Part shown: positions 1 through 7,114 of the stretch, piece by piece
Numbering within the stretch: position 1 is the stretch's first letter
Layout: every line of letters starts with the position of its first letter
Assembly: GCA_002717505.1 (NCBI GenBank)
Contig: PBEB01000066.1
Span: forward strand, 45,466 to 83,512
Direction: 5' to 3'
DNA: 38,047 bases
Source of the DNA: Leptospiraceae bacterium
Lineage (GTDB): Bacteria; Spirochaetota; Leptospiria; Leptospirales; Leptonemataceae
Program-made: the position numbers and the translations under genes
The notes under the pieces: model-generated
Told to the model about the DNA's origin: nothing
Database searches by the model: none
Seen by the model: the letters and a program-made list of their open reading frames with translations, nothing else

Positions 1-1464
1 GCTGGAGTTCCCACGGAATTAAAGCTCGAAGTAGCGATCAAGACCGGAATTCCCGAATTCCATGTTACCGGAATTCCCCCTTCCCGGGCCAGGTCTTTGT
101 CCGATCGGGTTCTCTGCGCCCTGCAGATGCATGGAATCCGATTGAATCATCGCACGCTCACTCTAAACGTCGAAGGGGATCCCGATCCACGATTGTTGGA
201 GCTTCTGGATCTGCCTGTGGCTGTGGTACTATTGCAATCCATGGGCTATTTTATGCCGGCTCTTCCCCGGGACCGCCACGTTTGCCTTGGAAAACTGTCT
301 CTGGATGGACAAATACGAATTCTGGAAGCGCCGGGAAGAATTCTGGCAGCCGCCGACTATCTGGAGGTTCCCTACCTTGTTTCGCACTTTCCGGAAACCA
401 TTTTCGGGATCCCTACCGGGACTCAGCCCATCCAGCTTGGCTCGCTCAACGCATTATTCGCGAAGCATGAGAGCGAATACCGAAGAACACCTTTGTTTCG
501 GAATCGTCAGTGGGAGCCCCGGCGCCTCAATTTTGACCAGGTTTTTCGGCCGTATAGCTGGAAGGCCTTGCGAGCCGCTGTAGCGGCTGCCGGTGCAAGG
601 CACAGTCTTCTCTGTCTGGGGCCACCGGGTTCCGGGAAAACAGTTCTGGCGCATTGTATTTATGAGGTCCTGCCGGCCCCGGACATCTGGGAGGCAAAAG
701 AGATATACTTGCGATCATCCGAGTCGGATGGCGAAATTTTGCGACGACCTTTCCGAAGGCCCCACCACAGCCTGACGCGAGTCGCCATGATTGGCGGTGG
801 TACTCCCATTCGATCCGGCGAAGTAAGCGAAGCGAATCATGGAATGCTGCTATTGGACGAACTGGGCGAATTTCGTCGAGACGTCTTGCAATCCCTGAGA
901 GAGCCTCTGGACAGCCAGCAAGTGCATATTGCCCGAGGCATCCACAGGAGGATCTTGCCCTGCGCCTTCTGGTTTATCGCAACGGCCAATGCCTGTCCCT
1001 GCGGAATGGCAGGCTCCAGAGACTTTGTATGCAGATGTAGTCCATCGTCCGTGAGACAGTATCAAGCGCGAATGCTGGGAGCTTTGCAGGACCGAATGGA
1101 TATGGAACTGTTTCTTGAAAGCGATTCGGAGGCTGTTTCTCTGGAACTCGCTGAGGAGTGGTATTTCAATCTGATAGAGGCCCAGCGAAACAGGTCCGGT
1201 GGCAAATTACTTTTTAACTCGGAAATTCAGGATCTCGATTCCTTCTGTGTGTTCGAGGGCGGCGTTCAGTCTAGATTCGAAAAGGACACAGAAGGACTGA
1301 GCCATAGAAAAAAGCACCGAATCCGGCGGCTTGCCCGGAGTATCGCAGATATGTCCGGGGCCGCCTGGATCCAGATGGAACATTTACTTGAAGCTTTGCG
1401 CTATACGTCCGCGTGGAACTTCATTTCGCAAGAAAATGCGAAAGCTCCATCGCGATCCGATTGA
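1..1464 (+). CDS. comM: ComM/YifB-type Mg-chelatase-like AAA+ ATPase, 5' partial
   Basis: The frame is open from base 1, so the gene starts before the window. A TTG at 97 could be mistaken for the start, but residues upstream of it (GIPEFHVTGIPPSRAR) already match the ComM N-terminal domain. Visible parts are that N-terminal domain, a Walker A motif GPPGSGKT at 619-642, a Walker B-like segment MLLLDELGEF near 846-875, and a cysteine cluster (NACPCG...CRC) followed by an arginine-rich region typical of ComM. ComM is a hexameric helicase that promotes branch migration of incoming DNA during natural transformation; many non-competent bacteria also carry it. About 487 codons are visible against roughly 500 for the family. 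It is the only housekeeping gene here on the plus strand and its last 44 bases overlap the small minus-strand gene. The family call is firm; the role in this organism is inferred. Confidence 0.93.
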   Translation, partial: AGVPTELKLEVAIKTGIPEFHVTGIPPSRARSLSDRVLCALQMHGIRLNHRTLTLNVEGDPDPRLLELLDLPVAVVLLQSMGYFMPALPRDRHVCLGKLSLDGQIRILEAPGRILAAADYLEVPYLVSHFPETIFGIPTGTQPIQLGSLNALFAKHESEYRRTPLFRNRQWEPRRLNFDQVFRPYSWKALRAAVAAAGARHSLLCLGPPGSGKTVLAHCIYEVLPAPDIWEAKEIYLRSSESDGEILRRPFRRPHHSLTRVAMIGGGTPIRSGEVSEANHGMLLLDELGEFRRDVLQSLREPLDSQQVHIARGIHRRILPCAFWFIATANACPCGMAGSRDFVCRCSPSSVRQYQARMLGALQDRMDMELFLESDSEAVSLELAEEWYFNLIEAQRNRSGGKLLFNSEIQDLDSFCVFEGGVQSRFEKDTEGLSHRKKHRIRRLARSIADMSGAAWIQMEHLLEALRYTSAWNFISQENAKAPSRSD

Positions 1465-1618
1465 TCGCATGCTCCATGTAGTCATCGTTTACGATCTTTT
1501 CTTTGTATGTGGAGATGTCACGGGTTGCCATGTCCACTCCCTGCTTGCGCAGTAGAACTGGATCTGGTCCGTACTTCTCCCGCTGGACATCCCTGTCCGG
1601 TTCGAGGAGTATCTTCAT
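1421..1618 (-). CDS. Small protein, possible FlgM-like anti-sigma-28 factor
   Basis: A 65-residue frame with an ATG start and an AGGGAA ribosome-binding site 6-7 bases upstream. The composition looks like a real soluble helical protein: charged, one proline, no cysteine. The C-terminal part YKEKIVNDDYMEHAINRIA resembles the last helices of FlgM, which have a Lys-x-x-Ile, a Tyr, then an Ile-Ala helix. FlgM binds and inhibits the flagellar sigma factor FliA. The neighbours fit: YraN, an FlhB-like and a possible FliK-like protein lie just upstream on the same strand. It is shorter than usual FlgM (about 90 residues), so the match covers only the C-terminal half. The 3' end overlaps the comM tail by 44 bases, tail to tail. 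That it is a gene is fairly likely; the FlgM assignment is inference. Confidence 0.55.
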   Translation of the reverse strand: MKILLEPDRDVQREKYGPDPVLLRKQGVDMATRDISTYKEKIVNDDYMEHAINRIAMELSHFLAK

Positions 1619-1619
1619 T

Positions 1620-1656
1620 GTTACTTCCCTGTAACGTGTATTTCCATCCGTGGAAA
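1620..1656 (-). promoter_or_regulatory. Two small inverted repeats in the leader of the FlgM-like gene
   Basis: On the minus strand the leader contains GTTAC-AGGGAA-GTAAC (1620-1635), whose loop is the ribosome-binding site, ending one base before the ATG. Just upstream is the perfect repeat TTTCCA-CGGA-TGGAAA (1641-1656). They could modulate translation or be protein-binding sites. The stems are short, so this is a weak call. Confidence 0.35.
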
Positions 1657-1743
1657 TCGACCTTACTCTTTATATATTTCCGTGGCCGACAAGAGTACAT
1701 TCGACCCGCCGGCAAAAATGGCTGAGAACTTTCCCGCCCACCT

Positions 1744-2139
1744 TTAAAAAATAGATGGGAAGTACTCCAGGCCATCCCTTTTAACCCAGATTAGATCAAA
1801 GCTCATGGCAGAGTCAAGTTCATTGAGTTCCGAAGCCAGAGCTTTATGTCCGCTTAGATCCAAGTAGGAGACATATTCGATCAAAAAGGCTCGTGCCGCT
1901 TTTCTGGTTTTATGTCTTCGTAGACGGTGTTGCGAAGAGAGGGGATGCTTCCATGAATGGATCTGGGATTTGACCTCAACGAAATGCAGGCACAGTTCCT
2001 GATCCCATTCCAGGGAGATTAGATCCAGCTCCGTTCTTGCCGTTCTAAAGTTGTGCGCGATCACAGAATGACCGCTTTCGCGTAAAAAACGGCAGGCCCT
2101 CCACTCACCAGAGTTTCTCATTCTGCGATGGCTTCGCAT
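1744..2139 (-). CDS. yraN: YraN family protein (UPF0102), predicted endonuclease fold
   Basis: About 131 residues. The family core is visible: NSGEWRACRFLRESG near the start, then ELDLISLEW and FVEVKS, which form the E-x-D...E-x-K signature of restriction-endonuclease-like folds, and a C-terminal FDLIWV strand. I chose the ATG at 2139 because AAGGAG lies about 10 bases upstream. A further ATG at 2175 adds 12 residues but has no recognisable binding site. YraN is commonly found in the rnhB-comM neighbourhood of many bacteria, exactly as here. Its biological function is unresolved. It is followed by the FlgM-like gene after 125 bases. Confidence 0.88.
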   Translation of the reverse strand: MRSHRRMRNSGEWRACRFLRESGHSVIAHNFRTARTELDLISLEWDQELCLHFVEVKSQIHSWKHPLSSQHRLRRHKTRKAARAFLIEYVSYLDLSGHKALASELNELDSAMSFDLIWVKRDGLEYFPSIF

Positions 2140-2391
2140 GGCAGGAATTCTCCTTTGCTTCTGGGGCGAGTCCATACCATTTAAGGTCTTTTTCAGACGG
2201 ATTGTCTCGTTCTATATTCAGTGTTCGCCGGCAAATGAATCCTGGCAATCTGCCAGAGCGAAGGCCAGAGGTTTAGAAGGGTGTTGCTCGGCTTTTTGTG
2301 GAGCGAAGGCCCGACATTTCTATTATTCGTGCTGGGCCTCTGAGACTATCGGTTATAAGCGAGGATGAAATACAGTGGAAAGGAGCTCTCT

Positions 2392-3594
2392 CTACATTTC
2401 CTGTTCCAGGTCAACGCCGGATTCTTTTTCTGAAATCGCCCGGACAATATAGACCTGTGTATACTCCATCAGATCCAGGAATGATAGCCCTGAATAGGGA
2501 AGTTGCTTTTCATCTCGCATTAGGCGAAGAACCGGACGAAGGGGTTTCTCAGCATTCGCGCCAACAACCAGACCAATCTGTCCTGTGCTCAGCTCAATAA
2601 GGGATCCCAGAGGATACATACCCATACATCCCAGGAAGGCTCGCAGCAATTTTGGATCGTATTGTTCAGTGCCCAGGCTGAGGAGATTCTTCATCGCATC
2701 ATAGGGTAGCTTCGCTTCTCTGTACGGTCTTTCTTCCAGTTGCGCAGAATAGGTATCTACAATCCGGGCTATCCTGGCCATTACATCGATCTGCCCCCCG
2801 GAAAGTCCCTGAGGATAGCCTTTCCCGTTGAAGGACTCCTGATGCTGAAGAGCAACCACAGCGAGCGAAGCCTTTACTCTGGCATCGTTCAAGAGCATCT
2901 TATAGCCAATCAAGGGATGTGTTCTAATGGCGTTTTTCTCCTGGTCTTCCAGGTCTTTCTTGGTCGTGTAAAGATCCATGGGAAGCCGGGTCATGCCCGA
3001 ATCCATTAGAAGCAGGGAAAGGCAGACTTCCTGTAATCGAGGTCTGGAGAAATTCAAAGCTTTTCCGAGGTGTATTCCGTAGCAGGCTGCATGAACAGCA
3101 TGGGCAATCATGGGATTGGAAGAAACGTAATTGTAGCGGGCTGCAATGATGATCAGTGGTACGGTAAAAATATCTTCTACCAGGGCCTGAGAGATTTTCA
3201 AAACGGATTGATTATCGAATTGCTTTTTTTCGTTCAGTAGCTTCCAGTTCTGTTCCAGTGTTTTTCCGTACTCTGCCAGCCGGTTGCGAAACTGGTTCCT
3301 GGTTTTTCTGAGTTGTTCATATTCACTATGAAGTCGGAGAGCTTCTGCTGAGAAACTGGCGGAAACCGGAGTGGGCTCTTCCTTTGTGTCAAAGTTGCTG
3401 GACGGCCCTGATTTCGCTTCCTGCACCAGTTGCCCGGATGTTTCCACCTCTTCGATGCCCCATTTCTTCAGCCGATCAATATCTTTCTGGCTCAGTTCCT
3501 GCTTGGCCTGCACCAGAATATTGTTCGGATCGATGTACACCGGGGCATCGAATACCATGCCCGGTTTTAATTGTGCTACCTTCAGTTTGCGCAT
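2392..3594 (-). CDS. Degenerate HD-GYP domain protein
   Basis: 400 residues. The N-terminus (about 1-55) resembles the DUF3391-like domain often preceding HD-GYP (LKVAQLKPGMVFDAPVY). A charged, probably coiled-coil stretch runs from about 82 to 125, and an HD-GYP-like domain from about 135 to 300. Active HD-GYP enzymes hydrolyse cyclic-di-GMP using an HD pair, other histidines and a GYP motif. Here His165, His226, Asp280 and NGKGYP (256-261) are kept, but the HD pair reads Met197-Asp198 and the HH pair reads His251-Gln252. Metal binding is therefore probably impaired, and a signal-sensing or scaffold role is more likely than phosphodiesterase activity. The gene lies between the FlhB-like gene and yraN. 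ATG start with a weak AGGT binding site inside a small inverted repeat. Confidence 0.85.
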   Translation of the reverse strand: MRKLKVAQLKPGMVFDAPVYIDPNNILVQAKQELSQKDIDRLKKWGIEEVETSGQLVQEAKSGPSSNFDTKEEPTPVSASFSAEALRLHSEYEQLRKTRNQFRNRLAEYGKTLEQNWKLLNEKKQFDNQSVLKISQALVEDIFTVPLIIIAARYNYVSSNPMIAHAVHAACYGIHLGKALNFSRPRLQEVCLSLLLMDSGMTRLPMDLYTTKKDLEDQEKNAIRTHPLIGYKMLLNDARVKASLAVVALQHQESFNGKGYPQGLSGGQIDVMARIARIVDTYSAQLEERPYREAKLPYDAMKNLLSLGTEQYDPKLLRAFLGCMGMYPLGSLIELSTGQIGLVVGANAEKPLRPVLRLMRDEKQLPYSGLSFLDLMEYTQVYIVRAISEKESGVDLEQEM

Positions 3595-3602
3595 AGAAGC
3601 TA

Positions 3603-3616
3603 CCTGGCAAGCCAGG
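3603..3616 (-). promoter_or_regulatory. Perfect inverted repeat over the HD-GYP gene's ribosome-binding site
   Basis: CCTGGC-TT-GCCAGG on the minus strand ends eight bases before the ATG at 3594. The only Shine-Dalgarno-like bases (CAGG) sit in its 3' arm, so folding would mask them. Six base pairs with a two-base loop is marginal (five pairs if a four-base loop is allowed). Confidence 0.3.
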
Positions 3617-3745
3617 ATGACACCAGTGAACCAGGAGCACTCTTTGAAGAATACAACAAAAACGCAACCCCGGATTGCTCTGGTTTCATTTATTGTTTTC
3701 GGATACTAATACCACCAAAATGCAATGGGTTTATTGAATCCGTTT

Positions 3746-4012
3746 TTATTTCTGTCCCTTTTGATTGTATAAGTAGGCAAATATCCTGGATACAGCTCGG
3801 TACAGATTTTCTGGTATCTCCTGACCTACTCCCACTCCCTGAAGGAAATCCGTTAGTCCAGGATCCTGAACGACTGTTATACCATGCTCTCGGGCCACCT
3901 CTACCATCCGGCGCGCCAGAGCGCCTTCCCCCCTGGCCATAAGCCGTGGGGCCAGGTCTCTGGCTTCGTCGAATGAAAGCGCGGATGCCCTGTCTTCTTT
4001 TCGTTCCTTGAT
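3746..4012 (-). CDS. FlhB cytoplasmic-domain-like protein (FhlB/YlqH type), possible ATC start
   Basis: The frame encodes the export-switch protein fold seen in stand-alone FlhB C-domain homologues: LAPRLMARGEGALARRM, then GITVVQDPGLTDFLQ and GQEIPENLYRAVSRIFAYLY. There is no NPTH autocleavage motif, as in the FhlB/YlqH group. The first ATG is at 3940 (64 residues), but the upstream 24 codons (KERKEDRASALSFDEARDLAPRL) continue the family alignment and there is no ATG, GTG or TTG before the in-frame TGA at 4022-4024. The best-placed initiator is ATC at 4010-4012, six bases after GAGGT, giving 88 residues, the usual family length. The conservative alternative is 3746-3940. It follows the FliK-like gene, matching the ylqG-ylqH order of Bacillus. 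The homology is confident; the start is not. Confidence 0.72.
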   Translation of the reverse strand: MKERKEDRASALSFDEARDLAPRLMARGEGALARRMVEVAREHGITVVQDPGLTDFLQGVGVGQEIPENLYRAVSRIFAYLYNQKGQK

Positions 4013-4030
4013 TGTAATACCTCAAATTAC

Positions 4031-4046
4031 GGGACGGAGCCGTCCC
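4031..4046 (-). promoter_or_regulatory. GC-rich hairpin just upstream of the FlhB-like gene
   Basis: GGGACGG-CT-CCGTCCC on the minus strand, perfect arms, lying between the FliK-like stop and the GAGGT ribosome-binding site of the FlhB-like gene. It is followed by GTAATTT rather than a T run, so it is a weak attenuator or an RNA-processing barrier at most. The rest of the 134-base gap down to the ATC shows nothing I recognise. Confidence 0.4.
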
Positions 4047-4146
4047 TTATTCCACAACAATGACTTCCAGGAATTCTTGCGTCTATCCAATCCTCTGATA
4101 ACGAAAAATGGTTCGGTCCCGGATTTCCCGGACAATCGACGTACTG

Positions 4147-4911
4147 TCAAGCTTCCCAGAGTTGACCTACCTGAAAGAAGGATGGATCGGGAAAGCGAGA
4201 GAGCACACTGATGGATTGAATAGATGAATCCTGAAAGCCTTCCAGCCAATCTTGAAGTTGCTGACGGGCCGATTCCTCCGGTTGAACTATGAGCAGACGA
4301 ACCGACGAAAAGTCCGCGGAATCGGAATAAAAAATGAATAGAGATGTATACTCAGCAGGGATGGAAGCTGTCATGGCCCAGAAAGCCGGGGACTCATTGG
4401 AGGCCAGCGCTGTCACTTCCTCCCGTTCTTCGCTTTTTCGCTGCTGCTGAACAGCTTCGGAATGGAAGGACCCAGGAACGTCCCCGGGGTTTTGACCAGT
4501 TTCTTTAAGCGCGGCCTCTCCGGAATCCTTCGCCTGCCCCCGGTGCTTCCAGAACTTAAAAAGCTCCGTCAGACTGTGGAAAAACTGGACCTTGTCCGTT
4601 CCCAGGCGCATAATAAACTCTCGCAGGGCCGGATTTTCCGCAGCGGAGTCCACATCGGCTCGGCCCAGAAGCTTTAAAAAGAACTGGCCGCCTTCCTTTT
4701 CTACGCGAAAAAACAGATTCTGTCCTTCTTGAACTCCCCGTCCTTGAAGAAGGGCACGGATGGTCTGCCCCCCCAGGTGAAGCCGTACAACCTGTCCCGG
4801 CATTCCTGAATCCATAGCCCTTCCCTGCATCTCTCGACCTATCATGGATTGTAGCATGTCCATCAGCGGAAGACGCAGGCGGGCAGGCAGGCTGTTTAAT
4901 TCAACTTTCAT
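4147..4911 (-). CDS. Unknown protein in the YlqG position, possibly FliK-like
   Basis: 254 residues, no signal peptide or membrane segment. Residues about 37-82 form a beta-rich stretch (QVVRLHLGGQTIRALLQGRG...LFFRVEKEGGQFFLKLLG) like the N-terminal domains of FliK-like hook-length proteins. A polar, Gln/Glu-rich linker spans about 125-165. The C-terminal part has SLFIFYSDSADFSSVRLLIV and a final LSRFPDPSF. In Bacillus the gene between rnhB and ylqH is the FliK-like ylqG, and this protein sits in the same place between rnhB and an FlhB-like gene. The sequence alone does not prove the family. ATG start; no clear Shine-Dalgarno. Confidence 0.6.
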   Translation of the reverse strand: MKVELNSLPARLRLPLMDMLQSMIGREMQGRAMDSGMPGQVVRLHLGGQTIRALLQGRGVQEGQNLFFRVEKEGGQFFLKLLGRADVDSAAENPALREFIMRLGTDKVQFFHSLTELFKFWKHRGQAKDSGEAALKETGQNPGDVPGSFHSEAVQQQRKSEEREEVTALASNESPAFWAMTASIPAEYTSLFIFYSDSADFSSVRLLIVQPEESARQQLQDWLEGFQDSSIQSISVLSRFPDPSFFQVGQLWEA

Positions 4912-5055
4912 CTACGTTCTGGTACCCATTTGCTTGCTTCGCGGCGAAGGCGCGGGCAGGACACCTGGATGTCCGTTTATAGAAACGCTCGGGCCGCCTC
5001 AAAGCAAGCGTAGTTTCTCGCTGGTGCTAATATAGGCGGCCGGAAACATTAGGTC
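4912..5055. other. Spacer between rnhB and the FliK-like gene with inverted repeats
   Basis: 144 bases with no credible reading frame. It contains GGACA-CCTGGA-TGTCC (about 4969-4984) and a longer-range pair GGCCGCC (about 5012-5018) with GGCGGCC (about 5035-5041). These could fold the leader of the downstream gene. I see no terminator with a T run and no convincing promoter. Confidence 0.3.
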
Positions 5056-5703
5056 TCAGGATTTTAGCTTATAAGATTTTCGATGCAGGGGACTGAGGCC
5101 CAGTTCATGGATTTTTTGTCGATGATGAGCTGTTCCATAGCCTGCATGACGGGAAAAATCATACCCCGGGAAATAACGATCGAATCGATCCATTCGTTTG
5201 TCACGAAATACTTTGGCCAGAATGGAAGCCGCCGCGATAGAAAAAACACGATTGTCGCCACCTACCAGACACTCAACGCGCAAATCCGGATTCCTGGACT
5301 TGAGCTGAGTCAATCTGTAGTTCCCATCGATCAGGGTGGCCACAGGCTGGATCTGGCGCCGGACCCGTGCCAACGCTTGAATCATACAGTTCTCTATTGT
5401 AGGATTAATGCCCTTGCCGTCGATGGATCTGGCGGATGCCATAATTACACCGGAACAAAGACTGTATTTCTGAATGGGTTCAACGAGGCTTTCCCGCCGG
5501 CTACGATTTAACAGCTTGGAATCCCTCACCATTTTGAGGGAGTCCGGCAGTTCTTTCTGGAAGAGTTCGGGAGGAAAGACTGCGAAGCCCACAGCTACCG
5601 GACCGGCCAGGCAGCCGCGACCGGCTTCATCCAGACCTATCACAGGCCCATCTGCATTCTTTTCCAGGGGCTCAAAGGATACCGGTTTAAGTTGGGAACT
5701 CAC
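5056..5703 (-). CDS. rnhB: Ribonuclease HII
   Basis: 215 residues, normal length. It cleaves the RNA strand of RNA-DNA hybrids and removes single misincorporated ribonucleotides. The four acidic catalytic residues are visible: Asp25-Glu26 in GLDEAGRGCLAGPV, Asp126 in LIDGN, and Asp168 in SILAKVFRDKRM. Other family marks are VRDSKLL (59-65), GGDNRVFSIAAAS and the C-terminal HAGYGTAHHR. The start is GTG; no strong ribosome-binding site precedes it. It lies directly downstream of rplS, a common bacterial arrangement, separated by 79 bases that include the rplS-end hairpin. Confidence 0.96.
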   Translation of the reverse strand: MSSQLKPVSFEPLEKNADGPVIGLDEAGRGCLAGPVAVGFAVFPPELFQKELPDSLKMVRDSKLLNRSRRESLVEPIQKYSLCSGVIMASARSIDGKGINPTIENCMIQALARVRRQIQPVATLIDGNYRLTQLKSRNPDLRVECLVGGDNRVFSIAAASILAKVFRDKRMDRFDRYFPGYDFSRHAGYGTAHHRQKIHELGLSPLHRKSYKLKS

Positions 5704-5767
5704 TGTGTAGCTGCGCTTCCCGGCTATAAGGGGCCGGAAAGCACATCATCTGCATTGCGCAGCGGTT

Positions 5768-5795
5768 GACTGCGGAATGGAGTTATTCCGCAGTC
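5768..5795 (-). terminator. 11-bp perfect hairpin spanning the rplS stop codon
   Basis: GACTGCGGAAT (5768-5778) pairs perfectly with ATTCCGCAGTC (5785-5795) around a six-base loop that contains the rplS TAA. On the minus strand it is followed by AACCGCTGC, not a T run. It is therefore not a canonical intrinsic terminator; an RNA 3'-end stabiliser or partial terminator that lowers rnhB expression relative to rplS is plausible. Confidence 0.55.
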
Positions 5796-6355
5796 TCGGA
5801 AGCTGCCGGAGCGGAGGCAGCCGGAGCGGCAGAAGCGGCTTCTTTCTTCTTTGTTGCCTTTTTCTTTTTGCCGCCAGACTTCTTGGCTTTAGCTGCAGCA
5901 ACGGCACTGGCATCGAAGGCTTCTTTGATACGAGCGGATTTACCGGATCTTTGTCGCAGATAAAACAGTTTTGCGCGACGCACTTTACCACGACGACTAA
6001 CTTCGATCTTTGCGATGCTTGGGGAATGATAGGGAAAGATTCTTTCCACACCTACGTCATGGGAAACCCGACGTACAATGAAAGTACGGGACAGACCTTC
6101 GCCTCGAATGCTGATAACAGCGCCTTCGTAGACCTGAACCCTTTCTTTATCACCTTCTGTAATTCTGTAGTGCACCTTAACAGTATCCCCTACATTAAAA
6201 GAAGGCCATTCCTTGAACTGGATATGATCACCTTTTGCGATGGTTGCTTTTCCGCCGTTCAGAGTGATTTCTACCATTTCGGCAGGCGCTGCCGGTTGGG
6301 TTTCTTCAGCCCCTTCTTCGGTCTGGTTTTCGTTGTTTGTTTCTTCAGTACTCAT
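5783..6355 (-). CDS. rplS: Ribosomal protein L19 with long N- and C-terminal extensions
   Basis: 190 residues against about 115 for ordinary L19. The conserved core runs from about residue 48 to 145 ([58 protein letters not shown]). L19 sits at the interface of the two ribosomal subunits. The first 27 residues are acidic (Glu/Asn/Thr rich), and the last 45 are Lys- and Ala-rich with runs of four and three lysines. ATG start with AGGAG eight bases upstream. A perfect hairpin lies across the stop codon. It is last in the rpsP-khpA-rimM-trmD-rplS series, 102 bases after trmD. The tails look lineage-specific; their role is unknown. Confidence 0.97.
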   Translation of the reverse strand: MSTEETNNENQTEEGAEETQPAAPAEMVEITLNGGKATIAKGDHIQFKEWPSFNVGDTVKVHYRITEGDKERVQVYEGAVISIRGEGLSRTFIVRRVSHDVGVERIFPYHSPSIAKIEVSRRGKVRRAKLFYLRQRSGKSARIKEAFDASAVAAAKAKKSGGKKKKATKKKEAASAAPAASAPAASETAE

Positions 6356-6457
6356 CTCAATACTCCTGGTTCAGTCTGGCAAACCATCATCCCTGAGACA
6401 TGTGCCTCTATATTTATCTGACCGGCAATTCGGTCCCGGGGCTTTATCCCCGTTGTA

Positions 6458-7114
6458 TTATTGCATGTTGCGACTTTTCAGTTCGCTTTGCTCTTTTCTC
6501 CACCGAGCTATCTTTCCATGATCTCCGGAAAGAAGGATGGGAGGTACATCCCAGTCCATGTACTTTGGCGGCCGCGTGTACTGCGGATACTCCAGAGTTC
6601 CTTCCGCCTCGTGGCTTTCGTCCACATGGCTATCGTCGGATCCCATAAAGCCGGGAATCAATCGGCTAACGCTTTCCAGAAAGCAAATGGCCGCCGAATC
6701 CCCTGAACCCAGTACAAAATCTCCCAGAGAGACCTCATAATCTACCAGATTCTGAGCTACGCGTTCATCCACCCCTTCAAAGTATCCAGAAAGAAGCGTT
6801 AAGCCTGGAAATGTGGCGAAGGAACGCACCATCTGTTGGTTCAGACGCTTTCCCCTTGGAGTGAAGAACACCACAGGATAGGTAGCGGGCAGACTCTTGA
6901 GCGCCCTGTGTATAGGGCCAACTTCCAGAACCATTCCGGGACCTCCACCGTAGGGAAGGTCATCCACTCTACCGGGTCTGCGTGGATCGGCAAAATGCCG
7001 AAGTTGCCTGAACCGCAGTTCCAGCAAGGCTTTTTTAAGGCCTCTTGAAGGCAAGCCACTTTCAAGGAAGTAACGATAGCGCTCCGGAAAAAGTGTCAGT
7101 ATCTGGAAAATCAT
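6458..7114 (-). CDS. trmD: tRNA (guanine-N1-)-methyltransferase TrmD
   Basis: 218 residues, a little short (usually 230-250). It methylates G37 of tRNAs next to the anticodon, preventing frameshifts; the SAM-binding fold is a trefoil knot. Visible marks: MIFQILTLFPE start, VDDLPYGGGPGMVLEVGP (50-67), LLSGYFEGVDERV, SLGDFVLGSGDSAA, SVSRLIPG and LEYPQYTRP. Two knot motifs differ from the usual form: GRYEG reads GYFEG, and GDYVLxGGE reads GDFVLGSGD. The C-terminal RRPDLL-type tail is missing. Starts inside the rimM stop (ATGA overlap at 7111-7114), so translation is probably coupled. Orthology is secure; the altered motifs are noted separately. Confidence 0.95.
   Translation of the reverse strand: MIFQILTLFPERYRYFLESGLPSRGLKKALLELRFRQLRHFADPRRPGRVDDLPYGGGPGMVLEVGPIHRALKSLPATYPVVFFTPRGKRLNQQMVRSFATFPGLTLLSGYFEGVDERVAQNLVDYEVSLGDFVLGSGDSAAICFLESVSRLIPGFMGSDDSHVDESHEAEGTLEYPQYTRPPKYMDWDVPPILLSGDHGKIARWRKEQSELKSRNMQ

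Noticed and set aside
97-1464. comM starting at TTG 97
   Set aside because: The frame is open to base 1 and its upstream residues match the ComM N-terminal domain, so the gene is partial rather than starting here.
3690-4025. 111-residue TTG-started frame overlapping the FlhB-like gene
   Set aside because: Arg/Gly/Ser-rich translation typical of an out-of-frame shadow; the FlhB-like homology lies in another frame.
4108-4135. TCCCGGA repeats after the FliK-like stop codon as a terminator
   Set aside because: They are direct rather than inverted repeats, with no T run.
5777-6421. 214-residue plus-strand open frame
   Set aside because: Antisense to rplS; Cys/Phe-rich translation comes from the complement of a Lys/Glu-rich gene.
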